From positions 1 to 5,322 of the forward strand of contig CANGOK010000225.1 of the NCBI GenBank assembly GCA_947455285.1: a stretch of DNA of 5,322 nt, in the 5' to 3' direction. A program made the translations under genes and the position numbers. A model generated the notes under the pieces. That model was not told the origin of the DNA, made no database searches, and worked only from the letters and a program-made list of their open reading frames with translations. The stretch's first letter is position 1, and every line of letters begins with the position of its first letter. The stretch comes from Beijerinckiaceae bacterium. GTDB lineage: Bacteria > Pseudomonadota > Alphaproteobacteria > Rhizobiales > Beijerinckiaceae. Of this stretch, positions 1 to 5,322 are shown piece after piece.

Positions 1-1
1 C

Positions 2-1014
<1,013 letters not shown>

Positions 1015-1015
<1 letters not shown>

Positions 1016-1437
1016 TGGCCCTCGCAGCCGTTCTCCCGCCCGTCTTCACGCTGATCGCGCTCACCTTCGGACTTCTGTTCTGGATGGGCGCGACCCGGCG
1101 TGACGCCATCGCCAAGGGCGAAACGCGACTGAAGGACATCGCGCTTGGCCAATCCGCCTGGCCCCAGCGCCAGACCCAGATCGGCCGGGCATTCCAGAAC
1201 CAGCTCGAATTGCCGGTGCTTTTCTACGTGCTGGTGGGCCTCGCCATCGTCACGCAAAAGGCCGACCTGCTATTCGTCTGCCTGTCCTGGGCCTTCGTGC
1301 TCGCCCGCCTCGTCCATGCCTATGTGCATGTGACCGACAACCATGTGCTGCGGCGGTTTCAGGCCTATGTGGCGGGCGTTTTCGTCCTCATGGCCATGTG
1401 GGCGATCTTCGCCCTGCGGATCGTCGGCGACTTCTGA
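1015..1437 (+). CDS. MAPEG-family integral membrane protein
   Basis: A 140-residue protein resembling the bacterial MAPEG family (membrane-associated eicosanoid and glutathione metabolism proteins), usually small four-helix inner-membrane proteins of unknown substrate. Four hydrophobic stretches are visible at about residues 5-25, 66-80, 84-104 and 116-137. Between helices 1 and 2 lies a polar, charged segment that ends in RAFQNQLELPVLFY; its Arg58, Asn62, Glu65 and Pro67 fit the conserved R..N..E.P signature. The segment ARLVHAYVHVTDN also resembles the family's third-helix region. The ATG shares one base with the guaB stop and no strong Shine-Dalgarno sequence is visible, so translation is probably coupled to guaB. 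Whether it binds glutathione is unknown; most bacterial members have no assigned reaction. A link to purine synthesis is not implied beyond shared transcription. Confidence 0.85.
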
Positions 1438-1527
1438 TCGCAATTCTTCATTGCATGTGAGGCCTGACTGTGTGACGCAGCGCAGGGCTCCCATGCGAGC
1501 CGCTCCTCTTGATTATGGCCCGCCCGG
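1438..1527 (+). other. 90-base gap with weak hairpin before the rsmB-like gene
   Basis: Separates the MAPEG and RsmB-like genes. The only structure I see is a five-pair stem GGCTC/GAGCC (1486-1490 and 1497-1501) with a six-base loop, followed by the pyrimidine-rich but not T-run sequence GCTCCTCTTGATT. That is a poor intrinsic terminator. No convincing -35/-10 pair or purine-rich ribosome-binding site precedes the ATG at 1528. Whether the downstream gene is read from the guaB transcript or from its own promoter cannot be decided here. Confidence 0.3.
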
Positions 1528-2820
1528 ATGACCCCCGCAGCCCGAATTTCCGCCGCGATCGAAGTGCTTGAGACGATCGAGACGCGCCACCGCCCCGCAG
1601 CCGACGCTCTGAAGGAATGGGGCCAGTCCCATCGCTTCGCCGGCTCCAAGGATCGCTCTGCCATCGGCACGCTGGTTTTCGACGCCCTGCGCCGCAAGGC
1701 CTCCAGCGCCTGGCTGATGGGCTCCTCCGAGCCACGCGCGGTCATGCTTGGCGCGCTGCGCCAGGTGCAAGGCCTTGATGTTGAGGCCATCGCGGGCCTG
1801 TTCACAGGCGATCAATACGCTCCCGCCGCGCTGGCTCAGGCCGAGCGAGAGCTGCTGGAGACAGGCTCGCTCGAAGGCGCCCCCGCCCATGTGCGTGGCG
1901 ATTTTCCCGAATGGCTGGCTGAGGGCTTCGAAGCTGCCTTTGGCGAGCACGCGGCGGAGGAGGGTATGGCGCTCGCCGAGCGCGCCCCGGTCGATCTGCG
2001 CGTCAACACGCTTAAGGGAGACCGCGCCAAAGCTTTGAAGCAACTCGCCCATCTCTCCCCGGTCGAGACGCCTCTATCCCGTCTTGGACTGCGCATCAAC
2101 ATCGGCCCCGATGGTCGCGGCCCCGCGCTGGCAGCCGAGCCCGCTTATGTGAAGGGCCTTGTCGAGGTGCAGGACGAGGGTTCGCAACTCGTGGCCCTGC
2201 TGGCGGGCGTCGAGCCCGGCCAGCAGGCGCTGGACCTCTGCGCTGGCGGCGGCGGCAAGACGCTTGCGCTCGCGGCGCTCATGGAGAACCGCGGCCAGAT
2301 CTTCGCCACAGACAGCGATGGCCGACGCCTCATGCCTATCTTCCCAAGGCTTGAGCGGGCAGGGGCGCGCAATGTGCAGGTTCGCGCCCCGCGCGGCCCC
2401 AAGGACGTTCTGGAGGGCCTTGAGGAGCGCTGCGATATCGTTCTGGTCGACGCCCCCTGCACCGGTACGGGCGCATGGCGGCGCAATCCCGACGCCAAGT
2501 GGCGCATGCGGCCGGGCGCTCTCGAACAGCGCATCAAGGATCAGGACGAGGTGCTGGTGCGTGCGGCGCGATATGTGAAGCCGGGCGGCGCGCTCGTCTA
2601 TATCACCTGCTCGGTGCTTCGGGTCGAGAACGAGGAGCGGGTCGCCGCCTTCCTCGAGCAGAACGATGGCTGGCTGCCCCGCGACGCCGCCCACATGGCC
2701 CGTATGGCGGCGCTGCCGGAGCTGGCGGCCCACGCCTCGCCCTTCGGCCCCGGCATCCGCCTCAGCCCCCGCGCAACGGGGACGGATGGGTTCTATATCG
2801 CTGTGCTGGTGAGGGGCTGA
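1528..2820 (+). CDS. RsmB/NOP-family RNA (cytosine-5) methyltransferase
   Basis: A 430-residue SAM-dependent RNA m5C methyltransferase of the RsmB/Sun family, likely acting on 16S rRNA. The N-terminal ~140 residues are helical, holding SHRFAGSKDRSAIGTLVFDAL, typical of alphaproteobacterial members and perhaps a reduced NusB-like part. The catalytic domain follows: LRVNTLKGDR around 157-166, SAM-binding motif I LDLCAGGGGKT at 235-245, an acidic motif II in ATDSDGRRL, motif IV VDAPCTGTG with Cys311, the conserved RRNPDAKWR, and motif VI YITCSVLRVENEE with the catalytic Cys361. Both family cysteines are present, so it should be active. The ATG at 1528 is the first in frame after a stop at 1510 and fits the family N-terminus, though no Shine-Dalgarno is seen. 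Alphaproteobacteria often carry more than one RsmB-like gene, so the exact target base (C967-equivalent or other) is uncertain and I give no symbol. Confidence 0.93.
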   Translation: MTPAARISAAIEVLETIETRHRPAADALKEWGQSHRFAGSKDRSAIGTLVFDALRRKASSAWLMGSSEPRAVMLGALRQVQGLDVEAIAGLFTGDQYAPAALAQAERELLETGSLEGAPAHVRGDFPEWLAEGFEAAFGEHAAEEGMALAERAPVDLRVNTLKGDRAKALKQLAHLSPVETPLSRLGLRINIGPDGRGPALAAEPAYVKGLVEVQDEGSQLVALLAGVEPGQQALDLCAGGGGKTLALAALMENRGQIFATDSDGRRLMPIFPRLERAGARNVQVRAPRGPKDVLEGLEERCDIVLVDAPCTGTGAWRRNPDAKWRMRPGALEQRIKDQDEVLVRAARYVKPGGALVYITCSVLRVENEERVAAFLEQNDGWLPRDAAHMARMAALPELAAHASPFGPGIRLSPRATGTDGFYIAVLVRG

Positions 2821-2830
2821 GAAGCTGCGG

Positions 2831-3514
2831 TCACCACTCCAGTGGTTTTGTTATTATTCCGTGCTGATCTGCGAATGATTGCGGAAATTGCGCAGTCTCA
2901 AGGTAATGACGGCGCGGGTCTACGACGAAGTCGGCGAGCCGCTTCAATTCATGGCTTCCTTTTTTGCGAGGCGGGATCAATCCAATTTTTAGACCGCATT
3001 CCTGCTTCGCAAGACGTATCGGTGTAAGCAGATCCGAGTCATTCGATGCTATTACGGCGCATTCGCAATCATTTGTGTGGGCGTCTTTCAGTAAATGAGC
3101 GGCGAGATTGACATCGGAGCCCTTCTCTTCGGTTTTAAGCACGAATGCGGTGAGAACTTGGCCACAACGGTCGGTCTTAAGAACCGGGCGTCCATCTCGA
3201 TCTTTCAGCCAGCCTCCGGTCGTCGGGTCGACCTGCACCAAAGGTTGCCTTACAACCGAAGTGAGAAAATTGCCGAAGTAGATTTCCACCTTCGGCAATG
3301 TCGCCAAGGCTCGGAGATAGGCCAGTTGCCGAGTGGGTTGGTCGGGGTTGTGCGGGCGAGCGTCAAGCTTCGCGGTAAAATACAGGATCCTGTTGATCTC
3401 ATTTTTGACCAAAAGCGTTTCGCAAAATCGCTGTAGGTCGAGCCACCTGTGCGGTGAGCTTTTGAGGAGACCGTAATAGAGGTTGAAGCCGTCTACATAA
3501 ACGTTGGTTTTCAA
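2831..3514 (-). CDS. NYN-domain (DUF88/LabA-like) putative ribonuclease
   Basis: A 227-residue protein of the NYN family, PIN-like-fold proteins proposed to be metal-dependent RNases. From a TTG start it reads MKTNVYVDGFNLYYG, matching the usual N-terminus of the family. Acidic metal-site candidates are Asp8 and Asn11 in VDGFN, Asp134 in EEKGSDVNLAAHLL, and Asp159 and Asp161 in VIASNDSDLLTPI; all are intact. The C-terminus (DPRRHYLETAQFPQSF...ITKPLEW) is also typical, so the gene looks full length. The open frame extends to an ATG at 3592, but the extra 26 residues look unlike family N-termini, and a ribosome-binding GGAG sits just before the TTG. The gene is antisense to all its neighbours, ends 10 bases from the rsmB-like stop, and has visibly more A/T than the flanking genes, which suggests horizontal arrival. 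Its RNA target is unknown; a role in RNA decay or phage/stress defence is only a guess. Confidence 0.88.
   Translation of the reverse strand: MKTNVYVDGFNLYYGLLKSSPHRWLDLQRFCETLLVKNEINRILYFTAKLDARPHNPDQPTRQLAYLRALATLPKVEIYFGNFLTSVVRQPLVQVDPTTGGWLKDRDGRPVLKTDRCGQVLTAFVLKTEEKGSDVNLAAHLLKDAHTNDCECAVIASNDSDLLTPIRLAKQECGLKIGLIPPRKKGSHELKRLADFVVDPRRHYLETAQFPQSFADQHGIITKPLEW
2833..2852 (+). terminator. Probable intrinsic terminator of the rsmB-like gene
   Basis: Thirteen bases after the rsmB-like stop, ACCACTCCAGTGGT (2833-2846) can fold into a five-pair stem ACCAC/GTGGT with a TCCA loop, followed directly by TTTTGTTATTATT on the + strand. The stem is short but the T-rich tail is unlike the GC-rich surroundings. 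It lies entirely within the last codons of the convergent NYN gene (encoding Pro-Leu-Glu-Trp-stop), so the same bases serve as coding sequence on the other strand. The T-tail is only on the + side, so it would act on rsmB, not on the NYN transcript. Confidence 0.45.
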
Positions 3515-3526
3515 CAAAATTGCTCC
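3512..3526 (-). promoter_or_regulatory. Ribosome-binding site and TTG start of the NYN gene
   Basis: Read on the - strand, GGAG (3526-3523) is followed by eight bases and then TTG (3514-3512); a second in-frame TTG at 3517-3515 has a five-base spacing. Either gives a protein starting Leu-Lys-Thr-Asn (translated as Met), which agrees with the family N-terminus. The only upstream ATG (3592) has a GGAAGG 13 bases away, which is too far for good initiation. Confidence 0.65.
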
Positions 3527-3528
3527 AC

Positions 3529-3595
3529 AAAATGCAACGGCGACCCTAGGGTCGCCGCGCGCCCGGTGACCGAAGCCCTCGGGGGAGTGCATTTT
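3529..3595. repeat. Outer inverted arms around the palindrome
   Basis: AAAATGCA (3529-3536) and TGCATTTT (3588-3595) are perfect reverse complements separated by 51 bases that contain the 20-bp palindrome and a GC-rich stretch. With the T-run 3592-3597 on the + strand and the A/T arm on the other, the whole block could be a bidirectional terminator-like structure, or the ends of a small palindromic element. No flanking target-site duplication is obvious. Confidence 0.5.
3538..3557. repeat. Perfect 20-bp palindrome in the NYN leader
   Basis: CGGCGACCCTAGGGTCGCCG is identical to its reverse complement. As RNA it folds into an eight-pair GC-rich stem with a CTAG loop. On the - strand it lies 11 bases before the GGAG and is followed by TTGCATTTTG, a weak T-rich tail, so it could be a leader hairpin, an attenuator, or a terminator for transcripts coming from further upstream. 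As DNA it could equally be a dimeric-protein operator just downstream of the predicted promoter. No second copy is present in the window. Confidence 0.7.
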
Positions 3596-3623
3596 TTCTA
3601 TACATCCTTCCCGTATCCGTCAA
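3595..3623 (-). promoter_or_regulatory. Candidate sigma-70-type promoter for the NYN gene
   Basis: On the - strand, TTGACG (3623-3618) matches the -35 consensus at five of six positions. Seventeen bases later is TAGAAA (3600-3595); an alternative TATAGA (3602-3597) is closer to the -10 consensus but has a 15-base spacing. Initiation would fall near 3588, giving a ~75-base leader that carries the palindrome and the GGAG. This placement would exclude the ATG at 3592 as start codon and supports the TTG start. Confidence 0.45.
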
Positions 3624-3729
3624 CACAAGCATTACAATAGTGGCATTCCGCTGCGAAGCCCTCCCTGGCCAGAAAATAGTACAGAACCCCATAGATCGCG
3701 CCCGCTGCGATTGCGAAGGCGCGCCGCAT
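3598..3729 (-). CDS. Possible 43-residue single-pass membrane micro-protein
   Basis: A short frame reading MRRAFAIAAGAIYGVLYYFL, then a C-terminal tail with CHYCNAC (Cys29, Cys32, Cys35) and ending GYGKDV. It has the look of a real small membrane protein: a basic N-terminus, one hydrophobic helix (about residues 4-21) and a compact Cys-rich tail. I do not recognise a family. Against it, only AGAGG directly abuts the ATG, so there is no properly spaced ribosome-binding site, and the frame is closed by a TAG just upstream. It lies between the NYN gene and guaA on the - strand, overlaps the candidate NYN promoter, and could be part of the same inserted block or a chance frame. Confidence 0.3.
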   Translation of the reverse strand: MRRAFAIAAGAIYGVLYYFLAREGFAAECHYCNACVDGYGKDV

Positions 3730-3739
3730 CCTCTAATCC
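3711..3739 (+). promoter_or_regulatory. Weak candidate promoter for guaA
   Basis: TTGCGA (3711-3716), 17 bases, then TAATCC (3734-3739) would start transcription close to 3746 and leave an ~18-base leader with the AAGGA site. The -10 match is poor (two of six). A promoter in this region is expected because the opposite-strand NYN gene and the rsmB terminator should stop transcription arriving from guaB, but this particular site is only a candidate. An alternative TACAAT at 3633-3638 lacks a good -35. I see no purine-riboswitch-like aptamer in 3593-3763. Confidence 0.2.
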
Positions 3740-3751
3740 GACGCTTTGCGG

Positions 3752-3756
3752 AAGGA
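3752..3756 (+). promoter_or_regulatory. Ribosome-binding site of guaA
   Basis: AAGGA followed by seven bases (CGAGACC) and the ATG at 3764. This well-spaced site fixes the guaA start. Confidence 0.75.
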
Positions 3757-3763
3757 CGAGACC

Positions 3764-5322
3764 ATGGCCGGCCAGACTTCAGTTGATCCTCTCCACGACG
3801 AGATCATCAGGCATCACGACAAGGTGCTGATCGTCGATTTCGGCTCGCAGGTGACGCAGCTGATCGCGCGCCGCGTGCGCGAGGCGGGCGTCTACTGCGA
3901 AATCGCGCCTTTCCAATCGGCCGACCGCGCCTTCGCAGAACTCAAGCCCAAGGCGGTGATCCTGTCTGGCGGCCCGTGCTCCGTCACCGACGAGGGCTCC
4001 CCTCGCGCGCCGCAGGCCATTTTCGACGCGGGCATCCCCGTGCTCGGCATCTGCTATGGCGAGCAGGTCATGGCCGTGCAGCTTGGCGGCAAGGTCGAGG
4101 CGGGGCATCACCGCGAATTCGGCCGTGCGGAGCTTGAGGTTGCAGAAACCTCGGCTCTGTTCGAGGGCGTCTGGGAGCCGGGCAAGAGCTATCCCGTCTG
4201 GATGAGCCATGGCGACCGCGTGACCGAACTGCCCAAGGGTTTCCGCCGCATCGCCTTCTCGGAAAATGCGCCGCTCGCCGCCATCGCAGATGAGGCGCGC
4301 CGCTATTACGCCGTCCAGTTCCATCTTGAAGTCGTGCACACGCCTGACGGGGCGAAGCTGATCTCCAATTTCGTCCACAAGGTCGCCGGCCTCAAGCGCG
4401 ATTGGACCATGGCGGCCTTCCGTGGCGAGGCGATCAAGACGATCCGCGCGCAGGTGGGCGACGGCCGCGTGCTGTGCGGACTGTCAGGCGGCGTGGATTC
4501 TGCTGTTGCGGCGGTGCTGATCCATGAGGCTATCGGCGACAGGTTGACCTGCGTATTCGTGGATCATGGCCTGATGCGCATGGGCGAGGCGACCGAGGTC
4601 GTGACCATGTTCCGCGACACCTACAACATTCCGCTCGTGCATGTGGACGCCAGCGAGATGTTCATCAATGCGCTCGACGGCGTGAGCGATCCTGAAGTGA
4701 AGCGCAAGACGATTGGCAAGCTCTTCATCGACGTCTTCGAGGCCGAAGCCAAGAAGATCGCCGCCGATGGGCGCGGCGCTCCGGCTTTTCTCGCGCAAGG
4801 CACCCTTTATCCTGACGTGATCGAGAGCGTCTCCTTCACGGGCGGGCCTTCCGTCACCATCAAGAGCCACCACAATGTGGGCGGCCTGCCCGAGCGGATG
4901 AATATGAAGCTCGTGGAGCCCCTGCGCGAGCTCTTCAAGGACGAGGTGCGGGCGCTGGGTCGTGAACTCGGGCTTCCTGAAGTCTTCGTCGGCCGTCATC
5001 CTTTCCCGGGTCCGGGCCTCGCGATCCGCATCCCCGGCGGCATCTCTCGCGAGAAGCTGGATATCCTGCGCAAGGCCGATGCGATCTATCTCGACGAGAT
5101 CCGCAAGGCCGGCCTCTACAACGATATCTGGCAGGCCTTCGCAGTGCTGCTGCCCGTGCGCACGGTGGGCGTGATGGGCGATGGCCGCACCTATGACCAC
5201 GTCTGCGCCCTGCGCGCCGTGACCTCGGTCGATGGCATGACGGCGGACTTCTTCCCCTTCGACATGAATGTGCTCGGCCGCACGGCGACGCGCATCATCA
5301 ACGAAGTGCGCGGCATCAACCG
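3764..5322 (+). CDS. guaA: GMP synthetase (glutamine-hydrolysing), 3'-truncated by window edge
   Basis: Converts XMP, ATP and glutamine to GMP, the step after GuaB. 519 codons are present and the frame runs off the window; the last residues (RIINEVRGIN) lie shortly before the usual family end, so roughly 15-20 residues are missing. After a ~19-residue leader comes the class I glutamine amidotransferase domain: KVLIVDFGSQVTQLIARR, the nucleophile Cys97 in GICYGEQ (Met is commoner than Glu here), and His187/Glu189 completing the triad. The triad motif reads FHLEVVHT where FHPE is near-universal, so Leu188 replaces Pro. The ATP-pyrophosphatase domain follows with P-loop SGGVDS at 241-246, VFVDHGLMR, LAQGTLYPDVIES and KSHHNVGGLP, then the dimerisation domain with RHPFPGPGLAIRI. 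Catalytic residues are intact, so it should be functional. It has its own ribosome-binding site and is separated from the other + strand genes by the antisense NYN gene. Confidence 0.97.
   Translation, partial: MAGQTSVDPLHDEIIRHHDKVLIVDFGSQVTQLIARRVREAGVYCEIAPFQSADRAFAELKPKAVILSGGPCSVTDEGSPRAPQAIFDAGIPVLGICYGEQVMAVQLGGKVEAGHHREFGRAELEVAETSALFEGVWEPGKSYPVWMSHGDRVTELPKGFRRIAFSENAPLAAIADEARRYYAVQFHLEVVHTPDGAKLISNFVHKVAGLKRDWTMAAFRGEAIKTIRAQVGDGRVLCGLSGGVDSAVAAVLIHEAIGDRLTCVFVDHGLMRMGEATEVVTMFRDTYNIPLVHVDASEMFINALDGVSDPEVKRKTIGKLFIDVFEAEAKKIAADGRGAPAFLAQGTLYPDVIESVSFTGGPSVTIKSHHNVGGLPERMNMKLVEPLRELFKDEVRALGRELGLPEVFVGRHPFPGPGLAIRIPGGISREKLDILRKADAIYLDEIRKAGLYNDIWQAFAVLLPVRTVGVMGDGRTYDHVCALRAVTSVDGMTADFFPFDMNVLGRTATRIINEVRGIN

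Noticed and set aside
1486..1512. Intrinsic terminator after the MAPEG gene
   Set aside because: Only a five-pair stem and no T-run; noted as a weak hairpin only.
1513..2733. Long - strand frames opposite the rsmB-like gene
   Set aside because: They overlap a gene with intact methyltransferase motifs and show low-complexity Ala/Arg/Gly composition typical of antisense frames.
2765..2780. GC-rich inverted repeat CCCCG/CGGGG near the end of the rsmB-like gene as a NYN terminator
   Set aside because: No T-run follows on the - strand and the bases are constrained by rsmB coding.
3095..3436. 113-residue + strand frame inside the NYN region
   Set aside because: It is antisense to a gene with clear family motifs, has no recognisable domain and no good ribosome-binding site; it is a shadow frame.
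3515..3592. Extended N-terminus of the NYN protein from the ATG at 3592
   Set aside because: The extra 26 residues overlap the palindrome block, do not resemble the family start, and the ATG lies at the predicted transcription start with a badly spaced ribosome site.
3593..3763. Purine or other riboswitch upstream of guaA
   Set aside because: I could not find the conserved junctions of a purine aptamer, and the likely leader is too short to hold one.
3779..5200. Two long - strand frames (199 and 238 residues) opposite guaA
   Set aside because: guaA is unmistakable on the + strand, and high GC content commonly leaves long antisense frames; their His/Asp/Arg-rich sequences look like mirrored codons rather than a protein.

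Overview
The window looks like chromosomal DNA from a GC-rich alphaproteobacterium, most likely of the Hyphomicrobiales (Rhizobiales) type. This rests on the codon bias (mostly G/C in third positions), the style of the IMP dehydrogenase and GMP synthetase sequences (for example the GMP synthetase stretch VVHTPDGAKL), and the grouping of guaB, an RsmB-type methyltransferase and guaA on one strand. Genus or species cannot be read from the sequence.

Layout, left to right: (1) the 3' two thirds of guaB (IMP dehydrogenase), entering from the left edge on the + strand; (2) a small four-helix MAPEG-family membrane protein whose ATG overlaps the guaB stop by one base; (3) a 90-base gap; (4) a complete RsmB/NOP-family RNA (cytosine-5) methyltransferase; (5) a NYN-domain (DUF88/LabA-like) putative RNase on the - strand, ending 10 bases from the rsmB stop, with a likely + strand terminator inside its 3' end; (6) a 250-base control region (about 3512-3763) holding the probable TTG start of the NYN gene, a perfect 20-bp palindrome, a pair of outer inverted arms, a good-looking - strand promoter, a possible 43-residue membrane micro-protein and the guaA start; (7) guaA (GMP synthetase), nearly complete and cut by the right edge.

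GuaB makes XMP from IMP and GuaA aminates XMP to GMP, so the two ends of the window are consecutive steps of guanine nucleotide synthesis. The MAPEG and RsmB genes are passengers on the same strand. The NYN gene is opposite in direction and less GC-rich. It interrupts this otherwise co-oriented cluster and looks like an accessory insertion, which would leave guaA dependent on its own promoter.

The points most worth a second look are the NYN insertion with its structured leader and non-ATG start, the small Cys-rich membrane ORF beside it, and a Pro-to-Leu change inside the catalytic His-x-Glu motif of GuaA (FHLE instead of FHPE). I found no CRISPR array, tRNA, rRNA, insertion sequence or clear new multi-gene system.
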